From: Phycisphaerae bacterium
Lineage (GTDB): Bacteria > Planctomycetota > Phycisphaerae > Sedimentisphaerales > Anaerobacaceae
Reading direction: 5' to 3'
Length of the DNA: 64,000 nt
Assembly: GCA_030619925.1 (NCBI GenBank)
Contig: JAUXAL010000004.1
Coordinates: forward strand, 1-64,000
The position numbers were made by a program, and so were the translations under genes. Under the pieces are notes generated by a model that saw only the letters and a list, made by a program, of their open reading frames with translations, was not told where the DNA came from and did not search any database. Each line of letters starts with the position of its first letter. The stretch's first letter is position 1. Positions 25,325 to 34,637 of this stretch are shown here, piece by piece.

Positions 25325-26791
25325 ATGAGTGAGTTGCAGCACAAGGTGATAGTAGGATTGGAAATTCACGTACAATTGTGCACAAAGAGTAAGATGTTTT
25401 GCGGTTGTGCGGCCGAGTTTGGCGCCGAGCCCAACAGCAGGGTCTGTCCGGTGTGTCTTGGTATGCCCGGGGTCCTGCCGGTGATGAATAAGCAGGCATT
25501 TGAATATGCTGTTCTGGTAGGCCTGGCGCTTAATTGCCGGATAGCTGCATTCACAAAGTGGGACAGAAAGAGCTATTATTATCCTGATTTGCCGAAGAAT
25601 TATCAGATAAGCCAGTATGATTTGCCGCTCAGCACCAATGGCTATATTGAAATACCGCTTGAGTCCGGCAGGACTAAAAAGGTCAGGATAACCAGGGCGC
25701 ATCTGGAAGAAGACGCCGGCAAAAATCTGCACACAGCCGGAGATTTTTCGCAGGTGGATTTGAACAGAACCGGCACGCCATTGTTGGAGATTGTTACTGA
25801 GCCGGATATGAGCAGCGGCGCCGAAGTGCGGGCGCTGGCGGCCGAATTACAGCGAATGGTCAGATTCCTGGGTGTCTCTGAAGCCGATATGCAGAAAGGC
25901 CACATGCGTTTCGAGCCGAACATCAATTTGGTTATCACTAAAGACGGACGCCAATACAAAACGCCCATAGTCGAAATCAAAAACCTCAACAGCTTCCGGG
26001 CGCTGGAAAGAAGTGTTGACTACGAAGAGCAAAGACAGCTCGACGAATTCCTTGAAACCGGCGAAGTGATGGAAATGGGCAATAAAACCACGCGTGGATG
26101 GGACGATGAGAGAGAGGTGACCGTCCTGCAGAGAGAAAAGGAAGAAGCTCACGATTACCGGTATTTTCCCGAGCCTGACCTTGTGCCGGTCGAATTGACA
26201 GACGCGTGGCTGGAAGAAATCCGCGGGCGTCTGTGTGAATTGCCGATTAAAAAACAAATTCGTTTCGTTGAGCAATACAAGTTAAGTGATTATGACGCCG
26301 GGGTTTTAACGGCTGACCGCTCGACGGCTGAGTTTTTTGACGAGGTGGTCAAAGCTGGCGGTGACCCGAAGCGAGCTTGTAACTGGGTCACACAGGACGG
26401 TCTGCGGCTGGCTAAAGAGCGCGGTTGTAGGGTCGATGAGCTGGGCATCAGCCCCCAACAAGTTGCTGAATTGACGAATATGATTGTAATGGGGGATGTC
26501 AGTGCGACAGCCGCAACGGCAATCAGTGATATAATGGTCACATCACCGGATCTAAGCGCCCGGCGGATTGCGGAAGAACACAATCTTATTCAGAAAAGCG
26601 ATGCGGACGAATTGGAGGCGATAGTTGACCAGGTAATTGCGGCCAATCCCAACGCGGTTGAGGACGTAACCAGCGGCGGCAAAAAGAGCAAGAAGGCCAG
26701 AGGCTTTCTGCTCGGTCAGGTTATGCAGAAAACCAGGGGTCAGGCAAATCCGAAAGTGGTCTCTGAAATTCTCGCCAAGAAACTCGGCTGA
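25325..26791 (+). CDS. gatB: Aspartyl/glutamyl-tRNA amidotransferase subunit B
   Basis: 488 residues. The kinase-like subunit phosphorylates the tRNA-bound Glu/Asp and accepts ammonia channelled from GatA. N-terminal GLEIHVQL, zinc site cysteines in MFCGCAAEF...VCPVCLGMPG, the KSYYYPDLPKNYQISQYDLP block, EDAGKNLH and DLNRTGTPLLEIVTEPD are all present. The C-terminal YqeY-like tRNA-binding tail (about 335-488) is complete and ends in the expected FLLGQVMQKTRGQANP. Confidence 0.97.
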   Translation: MSELQHKVIVGLEIHVQLCTKSKMFCGCAAEFGAEPNSRVCPVCLGMPGVLPVMNKQAFEYAVLVGLALNCRIAAFTKWDRKSYYYPDLPKNYQISQYDLPLSTNGYIEIPLESGRTKKVRITRAHLEEDAGKNLHTAGDFSQVDLNRTGTPLLEIVTEPDMSSGAEVRALAAELQRMVRFLGVSEADMQKGHMRFEPNINLVITKDGRQYKTPIVEIKNLNSFRALERSVDYEEQRQLDEFLETGEVMEMGNKTTRGWDDEREVTVLQREKEEAHDYRYFPEPDLVPVELTDAWLEEIRGRLCELPIKKQIRFVEQYKLSDYDAGVLTADRSTAEFFDEVVKAGGDPKRACNWVTQDGLRLAKERGCRVDELGISPQQVAELTNMIVMGDVSATAATAISDIMVTSPDLSARRIAEEHNLIQKSDADELEAIVDQVIAANPNAVEDVTSGGKKSKKARGFLLGQVMQKTRGQANPKVVSEILAKKLG

Positions 26792-26818
26792 TGTCGTGAT
26801 AGATAGAAGGGATAAGGG

Positions 26819-27163
26819 ATGAAGATAGAAAAAAGTGCCAATATCAGCAAATCTTCAGTAGAGGTTGAGGGGGCAAAAGATGTGGAAATAAGATGGCTTA
26901 TTTCCAAAGACGACGGGGCGGAAAATTTTGCGATGCGGATGTTTGAATTGCAGCCTGGTGGTCATACGCCTCTGCACACTCATCCGCATGAACACGAGGC
27001 GTTCGTGGTCCAAGGCCGAGGCGTCTTTGTTTATGAAGGTCAGGAACACCAATTTAGCGCCGAAGATGTGATATTTGTGCCGCCGAACAAAGAGCACCAG
27101 TTCAAGAATACGGGAGATTCCGTTTTAAGACTTCTTTGCATTATTCCGGCATCAGCCGTGTAG
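26819..27163 (+). CDS. Cupin-domain protein
   Basis: 114 residues, a single small beta-barrel. Metal-site motif HTPLHTHPHEHEAFVVQGRG and second motif DVIFVPPNKEHQFKNTG supply the usual three histidines and a glutamate. Such proteins bind a metal and often a small ligand or act as isomerases or dioxygenases; the function cannot be decided. It follows gatB by 27 bp on the same strand, with AGAAGGGATAAGGG as ribosome binding region. Confidence 0.88.
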   Translation: MKIEKSANISKSSVEVEGAKDVEIRWLISKDDGAENFAMRMFELQPGGHTPLHTHPHEHEAFVVQGRGVFVYEGQEHQFSAEDVIFVPPNKEHQFKNTGDSVLRLLCIIPASAV

Positions 27164-27467
27164 GTTCGCGGCCGGTAAGGATTCTCACAAAAAATTCGGT
27201 TGACTTTTAGAGTAAAATTCTGTAACCGGTACAGCGGCATAGCCCATAGAATCGCTACCTAAGGGTCGCAACCAGGCGGAAGCCGAAGGACTGTCCAGGA
27301 CGGACTTGTCGTAATTGCAAGTATTGACTGAGGGGGTTAGTTAGCCTGTAGGAGATGGAGCGATGCAGCATTCCAGCACGCAAGTCAGCCAAGTCGCTGA
27401 GACTTGGACGAACAACTGCACAAGTGGTTTGAATCCTGTCCGCGAAGCGCATATCGTGGGGGAGAAT
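27164..27467 (+). other. Leader region before the histidine kinase, possibly structured RNA
   Basis: No convincing gene. The stretch from about 27250 is rich in short inverted pairs, including the perfect 7-bp hairpin CCAAGTC-GCTGA-GACTTGG at 27389-27407. It is open in the kinase frame from an ATG at 27363, but the encoded 35 residues are polar and unlike the rest. It could be a regulatory leader or the relic of a ribozyme-type element; I cannot name a family. Confidence 0.35.
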
Positions 27468-30374
27468 ATGTCTAAGATAAAAACCAATCCTATGGAAAGA
27501 AACCAAGACAAGAGTTTGCTTAAAAACGTTCTTAGAAAGGTATTATATTCAACGGGATTTGTATGCGGAAAAGTCGCCAATATAAAACATATCAGGGATA
27601 TTAAAGATTGGGAGAGCATTTCTTCTGTAGCAAAAGTTCACGGGTATAAGATAGAAGAAATTTATAAGGGATTAATAGGATTTACTTTCGCTGTTGAACA
27701 GTCCATAGATGGTATAGCGATAGGTGACTTAGAATCAAAACTGACTTATGTCAACGATGCTTTTGCCCGGATGCATGGTTATTCCCCTGAAGAAATGATT
27801 GGTATGAAAGTTGTGAATTTACACAATAAAGAGCAGATGGATGAATATAACAGGGGTATGAAGCAGATAAAAACACAGGGTTCATGGATAGGTGAAATAG
27901 GCCATATTAGAAAAGACGGTACACCTTTTCCCACATACGTGTCTGTTACTTTATTGAAAGACCCTGAAGGAGAAACCGGGGGAATTGTCTTAGTTTGTAG
28001 AGACATCACCGACCGCAAGCGGGCCGAGGAGAAGCTGCGGGAGTCGGGGCAAAGATACCGCCGGCTTTTTGAGAACGAATCAGACGCAGTTATGACTTTC
28101 GATGCTGAGACTTTACAGTTTGAAGATGCTAACCAGGCCACTCTGGATCTTTATGGGTACACAAAAGAGGAATTTCTTACTTTGAAAGTAGTGGACATCT
28201 CCGCTGAAAAGGAAAAAACAAAGGCAGTTATAGAAAAGCTTAACAATGGAGAACTGGAAAGTGAAAGAGTCCCTTTGCGTTATATGAGAAAGAAAGATGG
28301 CACAATTTTCCCTACAGAAATAAGCACGGGAACATTTATTTCTAAAGGGTGCAGGAAACTCATCGGTGCGGTTCGCGACATCACCGAACGCAGGAGGGCA
28401 GAGGAGGCGCTGCGAGAGAGTCAGGAGCATGCCAGAATCTTTGCATTATATCAACATGCGATTTCGGAATTGCGCGAGTTTTATGTAACAGAGGTTAACC
28501 TTGAACAGATGCTTCAGAAGACAGTGAATGTATTTGTTAAGGATTTCGGTTATTACATGGTATGGTATGGCCAGTTAAAAGAGGATGAGAATGTACTTAT
28601 CCCCAAAGTATGGGCCGGAAAATACGAGAAATACCTGGATGGATTGCGACTTGAGCTTGACGATAGTAAAGATGCTAAATGTGCTATGAGTCTTGCGGTT
28701 ATGAAGAAAAAACCTTTTGGTTATGCAGATCTTGAGCATGATAAAGATTTCGAAAAGTGGCGTCCATTAGCTCTTAAATATGGATATCGTTCGAACCAGG
28801 CGATTCCGCTTATCATAGGGGGTAAAAGCATCGGAGCATTTTTGGTTTATAGCATCCGGCCCCGAGCCTTTAGCGAAAATTTGATTCGGTATCTCATGGG
28901 AATCGTGAATGAGCTTGCTACGATTGTAGAAAAAATCACCGAACGCAAGAAGGCTGAGGCGGCGTATCGTGCGCTGGTGGACCATTCGCTGCAGGGGCTC
29001 CTAATCCTTCAAGACGGACGCGCTGTGTTTGCGAACCAGGCCATGACCGAAATCACCGGCTACACGGTCGACGAGATACTGGCCATGTCGTCCCAACAAG
29101 TCCAGGCGTTTGTACATCCGGAGGATCGAGCGCTGGTCTGGGGCCGACATCGGGGTCGGTTAAAGGGCAAACCACTGCCGGCGCGCTATGAGTTTCGCGG
29201 AATTCGCAAGGATGGAACGACATCTTGGCTGGAGATCCACGCCAGTCGGATTGAGTACCAGGGAAAGCCTGCTATCCAGGCCGCCTACGTCGACATCACT
29301 GACCGCAAACGGGCCGAGGAGGCACTGAAAGAGAGCGAGCAGCGCTATCGGACCATATTTGAATCGATGACCGATAGCCTATTTATCCTTGATGTGAAAG
29401 GAGAAAGATTCGTCGAGGTTAATCCTGCCGCCTGCAAGATGTATGGATATACCCACGACGAATTTCTGGAATTAACTCCATCAACTTTGGTCCATCCTGA
29501 TTGTGCTCATCTCTTCGGTGAGTTTCTTGAAACCACCGAAGCAGACGGCGTTTTCCACACGACTTCTGTCGATTTGCGGAAAGATGGAACCCCGATTGAT
29601 GTTCAAGTTGATGGAAGGATGATATCTTACCAGGGCAAAGCGCACTTGTTAGCAGTGGTCCGCGACATCACCGACCGCAAGAAGGCGGAGGAAAGACTTC
29701 TTGACGACCAGGCGAAGCTTAAGTCTCTGGCTTCGCAATTAACATTGGCTGAGGAGCGTGAGAGACGGCGCATTGCCACAGAGCTGCATGACCGAATCAG
29801 CCAGTCGTTAGTCATTTCGAAGATGAATTTGGAAGCGCTTCGCAAATCAGAGTACGGCAAAAAAACTGATGAGACATTAGATGAAATCTGCAATTCGCTC
29901 GCCCAGACGATTGCAGACACGAGAACTTTGACATTTGACCTGAGCTCTCCCATACTGTATGAGTTAGGTTTTGAGACAGCCGTGGCCGAGTGGCTTACCG
30001 AACAAATTCGGGACAAGCACGGTATTGCAACCCAGTTCGAAGATGATGGCCGGCCCAAGCCGCTGGATGACGATATTCGCGTCCTTTTGTTCCGTGATGT
30101 GCGAGAGTTGCTTATCAATGTTGTCAGGCATGCGTGGGCAGACCAAGTGAAAGTTTCTATCCGCAAATTTGACGAACAGATATGCGTTAGTGTTGAAGAT
30201 GATGGGGTGGGGTTTGACCCTGCTGAAACGGCGTCAATGGCGACTAAAAGGGCCGAATTCGGGCTTTTTAGTATTCGACAGCGTCTGGAAGAGTTAGGGG
30301 GACATCTTGAGATTGAGTCCGAACCCGGCCGTGGATGTAAGGTTATGATGACGGCGCCGCTAAAGCAAAAATAG
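27468..30374 (+). CDS. Multi-PAS/GAF sensor histidine kinase (NarL/DegS type)
   Basis: 968 residues from ATG 27468 (GGGGGAG five bases before); an ATG at 27363 with AGGAG is the alternative. Order: PAS 70-190, PAS 195-307, GAF 343-487, PAS 497-614, PAS 624-737, HisKA_3 757-827 with phospho-acceptor H774 in ELHDRISQSL, HATPase_c 874-968 with NVVRHAW (N box), DDGVGF (G1) and FGLFSIRQR. No membrane helix is seen, so it is a cytoplasmic sensor, probably reading redox state or a small ligand. Its partner regulator follows 19 bp downstream. Confidence 0.92.
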   Translation: MSKIKTNPMERNQDKSLLKNVLRKVLYSTGFVCGKVANIKHIRDIKDWESISSVAKVHGYKIEEIYKGLIGFTFAVEQSIDGIAIGDLESKLTYVNDAFARMHGYSPEEMIGMKVVNLHNKEQMDEYNRGMKQIKTQGSWIGEIGHIRKDGTPFPTYVSVTLLKDPEGETGGIVLVCRDITDRKRAEEKLRESGQRYRRLFENESDAVMTFDAETLQFEDANQATLDLYGYTKEEFLTLKVVDISAEKEKTKAVIEKLNNGELESERVPLRYMRKKDGTIFPTEISTGTFISKGCRKLIGAVRDITERRRAEEALRESQEHARIFALYQHAISELREFYVTEVNLEQMLQKTVNVFVKDFGYYMVWYGQLKEDENVLIPKVWAGKYEKYLDGLRLELDDSKDAKCAMSLAVMKKKPFGYADLEHDKDFEKWRPLALKYGYRSNQAIPLIIGGKSIGAFLVYSIRPRAFSENLIRYLMGIVNELATIVEKITERKKAEAAYRALVDHSLQGLLILQDGRAVFANQAMTEITGYTVDEILAMSSQQVQAFVHPEDRALVWGRHRGRLKGKPLPARYEFRGIRKDGTTSWLEIHASRIEYQGKPAIQAAYVDITDRKRAEEALKESEQRYRTIFESMTDSLFILDVKGERFVEVNPAACKMYGYTHDEFLELTPSTLVHPDCAHLFGEFLETTEADGVFHTTSVDLRKDGTPIDVQVDGRMISYQGKAHLLAVVRDITDRKKAEERLLDDQAKLKSLASQLTLAEERERRRIATELHDRISQSLVISKMNLEALRKSEYGKKTDETLDEICNSLAQTIADTRTLTFDLSSPILYELGFETAVAEWLTEQIRDKHGIATQFEDDGRPKPLDDDIRVLLFRDVRELLINVVRHAWADQVKVSIRKFDEQICVSVEDDGVGFDPAETASMATKRAEFGLFSIRQRLEELGGHLEIESEPGRGCKVMMTAPLKQK

Positions 30375-30393
30375 ATTAACGTAGAGCAGAAGG

Positions 30394-31047
30394 ATGAGTA
30401 TAAGGATTTTATTAGCCGATGACCACGAAATTGTGCGGCAGGGTCTGCGTTCTCTGCTTGAGAAAGAGCCGGACATTGAGGTGGTTGGCGAAGCCGAAGA
30501 TGGCCGAAAAGCGCTTGGCCTTGTGCGCCAACTGTTGCCGGACATCGTCGTTATGGATGTATCTATGCCGAACTTGAACGGAGCGGACGCTACACGCCAC
30601 ATTGTTCGCGAGTTCCCGAAAGTCAGGGTCATTGGGCTGTCCATACACTCAAGGAGGGCATTTGTCGCCGACATGCTTAAGGCCGGAGCGTCAGGCTACG
30701 TATTGAAGGAATGTCCAGTTGATGAGCTGGTTGAAGCGATACGAATAGTCGCTGCCGGTGATAAGTACCTCAGCCCGAAAGTCGCCGGCGTGGTAGTCAG
30801 CGATTACGTAAAGCACTTGTCCGGCAGCACCGAGTCGCCGTTGGAGACTCTGACAGCCAGAGAGCGCGAGGTGCTTCAGCTCGTGAGTGAAGGAAAGAAC
30901 ACAAAGCAGATTGCTTTGGAGCTGCACGTAAGCACCAAGGCCATCGAGGCGAACCGCCGCAAAATTATGGAAAAGCTGCATGTCCACAGCATAGCCGAGC
31001 TTGTCAAAATTGCCATCCTCGGGGGGCTGACCTCTTTAGAAGTGTGA
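30394..31047 (+). CDS. LuxR/NarL-family response regulator
   Basis: 217 residues. Receiver domain 1-120 with acidic pair D9/D10, phosphorylation site D55 (VVMDVSMPN) and K105 (GYVLKE). The LuxR-type helix-turn-helix is at about 150-210 (LTAREREVLQLVSEGKNTKQ, then HVSTKAIEANRRKIMEKL). It is transcribed with the upstream kinase, 19 bp apart. Targets are not visible: no palindromic site was found beside the operon. Confidence 0.95.
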   Translation: MSIRILLADDHEIVRQGLRSLLEKEPDIEVVGEAEDGRKALGLVRQLLPDIVVMDVSMPNLNGADATRHIVREFPKVRVIGLSIHSRRAFVADMLKAGASGYVLKECPVDELVEAIRIVAAGDKYLSPKVAGVVVSDYVKHLSGSTESPLETLTAREREVLQLVSEGKNTKQIALELHVSTKAIEANRRKIMEKLHVHSIAELVKIAILGGLTSLEV

Positions 31048-31414
31048 GTGCTCCAGGCTGGACCGATACCAATTTGCAAGTGCCGCCAAACAGCTTTATC
31101 ACCATTGATACTGCGCCTGCTGTCGTTATATCGGACCAGATAGCTATATATCTGTCACCAACCCCCCGGGAAATTGCCGACATACCCGTTTCGGTCGGTT
31201 CAGGCCCCATCCCCTTGCTTGTCCGATAATAGGTTTTGCGAAGCTTAAATTTAGGAAAATCCTATTTGCTCTTCTTCTGTTCTCGCCGTAATTGTGGTTA
31301 TTGTAGCAGCGAGCCAAGTAGGGCAGCAGCAGCCTTTATGCAAGGAAGCGGTTTTTGGGGGGGAGAAAAAGAAGGGCTGCGAAGTATAGGTGCTCAGTTG
31401 TTAATTGTGGGGGG

Positions 31415-31463
31415 GCCGGTCACAAAGTGATTGGCAAGCTGCCTCGCCGAGGTTTATTTGGGG
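31415..31463. repeat. 49-bp direct repeat, copy 1
   Basis: GCCGGTCACAAAGTGATTGG and onward; repeated with a few substitutions at 31687-31735. Confidence 0.7.
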
Positions 31464-31491
31464 CGGAGGGCAAAGTCTCGGCTTTTTTTTT
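31446..31491 (+). terminator. Possible terminator
   Basis: GCCGAG (31446-31451) and CTCGGC (31477-31482) are followed by nine T. The 25-base loop is long, so it is a weak candidate. Confidence 0.35.
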
Positions 31492-31520
31492 GAATTTGTG
31501 TAAGCGAAAAACGGACCGGT

Positions 31521-31657
31521 TCAATGCTCGTTTTTGCTGTTGGTCTTTAACAGCAGCTTAGTCCAGCCGTCAATACCGATTTTATTCTCGATATGGCCAA
31601 GATTGGTGAATCCGTCAAGATACTGCTGGATGTTGGCAAAGTATGAAGTGGCGCTGG
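31521..31657 (-). pseudogene. C-terminal fragment of an unidentified gene
   Basis: The minus strand reads SSATSYFANIQQYLDGFTNL then GHIENKIGIDGWTKLLLKTN before a TGA. It has good protein-like composition but no start, and a stop lies just upstream. The parent family is not recognised. Confidence 0.35.
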
Positions 31658-31686
31658 ATTAGGGGACAGCGCTGCCAGGGGGGGGT

Positions 31687-31735
31687 GCCGGTCATAAAGT
31701 AATTGGCAAGCTGTCTCGCCGATGGTTATTTGGGG
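31687..31735. repeat. 49-bp direct repeat, copy 2
   Basis: Copy of 31415-31463; GCCGGTCATAAAGTAATTGG and onward. Confidence 0.7.
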
Positions 31736-31869
31736 CCGATAGGAGAGTGCTCCAGATAACGGGTTAGATATTGCTTGGGATTGGTTCGCCCCCTTGGTTT
31801 TATTATTACCTGCCGTGCAGCCGATGTTGTCCTTATACCCCTGCAGAATTGGTCGCGGCGTGTTTTTGG

Positions 31870-31932
31870 CCTGCCTTTTTGAATTCTTCTCTCCGTCTCC
31901 GCAATCAGCCTTTTTATATTTTCCCGGTGGTG
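31870..31932 (-). pseudogene. Relic of a plsY C-terminus
   Basis: The minus strand encodes HRENIKRLIAETERRIQKG. The intact PlsY at 36097 ends with RHRENIKRLIAGTESKISK. Only this tail is left here, next to unrelated sequence. Confidence 0.5.
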
Positions 31933-32186
31933 CTTATCGCGCGCAAAAATGAAGCAAGCCAACCGGCAATCTGATCGAGGATGACAAAGTGCGTATGCCG
32001 GCCGAGTAGGTGCTCGAACCAGGTAGATTCGTTTGTTTGCAGCCGTGTTTCCTGGATTCATTTATTGTTAATAGTTTGTTCATTTTGTCTTTAAATTTAA
32101 ATGAAACCATGTTAGAATGGTGAGCGTATAGTTCCATAAGATTAGTTTTAGTCAGTCTTTACGGCTCAGTCAGGAGGTTTATAACA

Positions 32187-33089
32187 ATGAGTAATGATTT
32201 GTCGCGAAGGGAATTTATGGGGATTCTGGCCGCTGCGGGCCTTACTGTCGGCCCATCGTTGGTGGCAGCCAGGGCTCGCAAGGCCAAAGCACCTCATATA
32301 GTGTTCGTTACCGGCGACGACGAGTACCGCTCTGAGATTACAATGCCCTTTATTGCGCAACTGCTTGAGCGCAAAAACCAATTCAAATGCACGGTGGTTT
32401 ACGCCGTTGACCCTGCGACCGGCCAGCGCAACCCGAAGTACCAAAAGAATATCGAAGGGCTTGAGGTGCTGAAAACGGCGGACCTGGCGGTGTTCTTCAT
32501 GCGGTTTCGAGCACTGCCCGATGAGCAGCTGAAGCTGATTCTCGACTACGTCAATTCGGGTAAGCCCATAGTCGGCCTGCGCACCAGCACACATGCTTTT
32601 CGCTATTCCGAAGGGCACAAAAATGCAAAGTACAAAGACGGCTTCGGGCGCGACGTATTCGGGCAGAAATGGATTGTCCACCATGGGCACACATCCACTA
32701 CGGAAGTCTCGATTATCCCGGAGATGGCCGGGCACCCGATTTTGCGCGGGATATACGGGTCATTCCCCTGCAGTTCGTGGGTGTATCACGTCACGCCGCT
32801 GGTCGGCGACTGCAAACCGCTGCTGGTTGGCAAGGCCGTCAATTCGAACAAGACCAAGGACCAGGACAAGTATCCTTTGACTCAGCCCGTTGCCTGGACT
32901 AAGAGCTACAAGAGCGCCCGCGTATTCTTCATCACGCTGGGCCACCCGAAGGATTTTGAAGAATATGCGGTGCGACGGCTGCTCATGAATGGCATTTACT
33001 GGGCGGCGGGTCTGGACGTGCCCGAGGGTGGTGCCCTTGCCGAACCAAAGGGCGAGCTGGCCGGCTGGGAGGCCCCAAACACTCATTGA
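32187..33089 (+). CDS. ThuA-like protein with twin-arginine signal
   Basis: 300 residues, ribosome binding site CAGGAGGT. The N-terminus SRREFMGILAAAG is a twin-arginine export signal. The remainder is a ThuA-like class-I glutamine-amidotransferase-type fold (IVFVTGDDEYRSE, then KTADLAVFFMRFRALPDEQL, GKPIVGLRTSTHAF, WVYHVTPL, ARVFFITLGHP). ThuA proteins take part in sugar (trehalose) utilisation and are frequent in planctomycete glycan loci; the reaction here is unknown. It is the first gene of a cluster with two sulfatases, 16 bp before the next start. Confidence 0.88.
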   Translation: MSNDLSRREFMGILAAAGLTVGPSLVAARARKAKAPHIVFVTGDDEYRSEITMPFIAQLLERKNQFKCTVVYAVDPATGQRNPKYQKNIEGLEVLKTADLAVFFMRFRALPDEQLKLILDYVNSGKPIVGLRTSTHAFRYSEGHKNAKYKDGFGRDVFGQKWIVHHGHTSTTEVSIIPEMAGHPILRGIYGSFPCSSWVYHVTPLVGDCKPLLVGKAVNSNKTKDQDKYPLTQPVAWTKSYKSARVFFITLGHPKDFEEYAVRRLLMNGIYWAAGLDVPEGGALAEPKGELAGWEAPNTH

Positions 33090-33105
33090 GCTTGCATAGG
33101 TTATT

Positions 33106-34563
33106 ATGAACCGTCGTGATTTTTTGAAGAGTTGTGCTGCAGCGGCGAATGGATTTGCGCTATCGAATTGTGCTGTTGCAGCGGCCGGCTGTGTGCTGTC
33201 CGGCAGCTCTCTGCAAGCCCGTATCGGTCGAAAACAGCCGAACATTGTTTTGGTCTTCATCGATGACATGGGCTGGCGGGACGTTGGCTTTATGGGCAGT
33301 CGGTATTACGAGACGCCGAATATTGACAGGCTCGCCGGCCAGGGCATGGTCTTCACAAATGCCTATGCCAATGGGCCTAACTGCGCTCCGTCACGCGCTT
33401 GCCTGCTATCGGGCCAGTACGGTCCCAGGCATGGTGTTTACACCGTTAACACTTCGAGTCGAGGCCCGTCGAAGTTAAGGAAACTTATCCCGATAGCCAA
33501 TACTACAGTTCTTGATTCGAAGATTGTAACCATTGCTGAAGCTATCAAGCCGGCCGGCTACGTCAGCGCCAGTATTGGCAAGTGGCATCTTGGTAATGAC
33601 CCGCAGTTCGGTCCCGTAGGTCAGGGCTTCGACGTCAATGTCGGCGGCTACAGCGCAGGTCATCCGGTAAAAGGCTATTTTGTCCCCTACAATAATCCCG
33701 AACTTCCCGATGGTCCACCGGGCGAATACCTCACCGACAGGCTCACAGATGAGGCATTGAATTTCATCCAGACCAACAAGGACAAACCCTTCTTTCTCTA
33801 CCTGCCGCATTATGCCGTTCACACACCCCTGCACGCCAAACAGGAGCTGATTAATAAGTATAAGAAAAAAGCTGGCTCTAACGGACAGAACAACCCGAAA
33901 TATGCCGCTATGATTGAGAGCACCGACCAGGGCGTCGGGCGCATCATGGAAAAACTCGATGAGCTGGGCCTTAGCGATAACACCATTGTTTTTTTCTTTT
34001 CCGACAACGGTGGTGTTAAGGGCATAACTTCCAATCAGCCGCTCCGCGGTGGTAAGGGAATGCTGTACGAAGGGGGAATTCGTGAGCCGATGTTCGTTTG
34101 TTGGCCCGGCGTTGTCAAAGCCGGAACAATCTGTGATACACCGGTAATAGGTATTGATTTGTATCCGACAATTCTTGAAATGGCCGGCGTCCCCAGGCCC
34201 CGAGGAAAACTGTTGGATGGCCGGAGCATCGTGCCCCTTCTCAAAGGCCGAAAGAGTTTGAATCGCAAGGCCATATTCTGGCATTTCCCCGCTTATCTCC
34301 AGGGAAAAGCTGAAGGGGCCAGAGACCCTTATTTTAGGACGCGTCCCGGCGCTGCGGTGCGAGCGGGCCACTGGAAGCTCATCGAGTATTTTGAGGACGG
34401 CACACTGGAACTTTACAACCTCAAGGACGATATAGCTGAGCGGAACAACCTCGCCGAGATAATGCCCGAAAAAACCAGCGAACTCCATAAATTGATGCTT
34501 GCCTGGCGCAAAGCGGTAAATGCGCCGGTCCCTACCGAGCTCAACCCTGATTATAACCCGTAG
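33106..34563 (+). CDS. Exported sulfatase (type I, formylglycine-dependent)
   Basis: 485 residues. Starts MNRRDFLKSC (twin-arginine-like signal). Metal-binding IDDMGWRDVG, active-site CAPSR motif with C93 to be converted to formylglycine, followed by LLSGQYGPRHG, then GKWHLG and FFFSDNGG. The C-terminal subdomain ends with YNLKDDIAERNNLAE. It releases sulfate from sulfated glycans in the periplasm; substrate unknown. It is between the ThuA-like gene and a second sulfatase. No anaerobic sulfatase-maturating enzyme is in the window. Confidence 0.95.
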   Translation: MNRRDFLKSCAAAANGFALSNCAVAAAGCVLSGSSLQARIGRKQPNIVLVFIDDMGWRDVGFMGSRYYETPNIDRLAGQGMVFTNAYANGPNCAPSRACLLSGQYGPRHGVYTVNTSSRGPSKLRKLIPIANTTVLDSKIVTIAEAIKPAGYVSASIGKWHLGNDPQFGPVGQGFDVNVGGYSAGHPVKGYFVPYNNPELPDGPPGEYLTDRLTDEALNFIQTNKDKPFFLYLPHYAVHTPLHAKQELINKYKKKAGSNGQNNPKYAAMIESTDQGVGRIMEKLDELGLSDNTIVFFFSDNGGVKGITSNQPLRGGKGMLYEGGIREPMFVCWPGVVKAGTICDTPVIGIDLYPTILEMAGVPRPRGKLLDGRSIVPLLKGRKSLNRKAIFWHFPAYLQGKAEGARDPYFRTRPGAAVRAGHWKLIEYFEDGTLELYNLKDDIAERNNLAEIMPEKTSELHKLMLAWRKAVNAPVPTELNPDYNP

Positions 34564-34637
34564 CTCAGCCCGAAAAACAGGCAAGGCAATAGCCGGGACA
34601 AAAAAGGCGAAGACGAACAACAAAAATGGAGCCATTT

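Larger units (their letters stand above)
31048..32186. other. Decayed region with gene fragments, no intact gene
   Basis: About 1.1 kb between the response regulator and the ThuA gene. It contains a 49-bp direct repeat (31415-31463, 31687-31735), a terminator-like hairpin at 31446, a C-terminal gene fragment at 31521-31657 and a plsY tail copy at 31870-31932. A protein-like stretch (WFEHLLGRHTHFVILDQIAG on the minus strand near 31980-32020) is open only locally. Confidence 0.5.
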
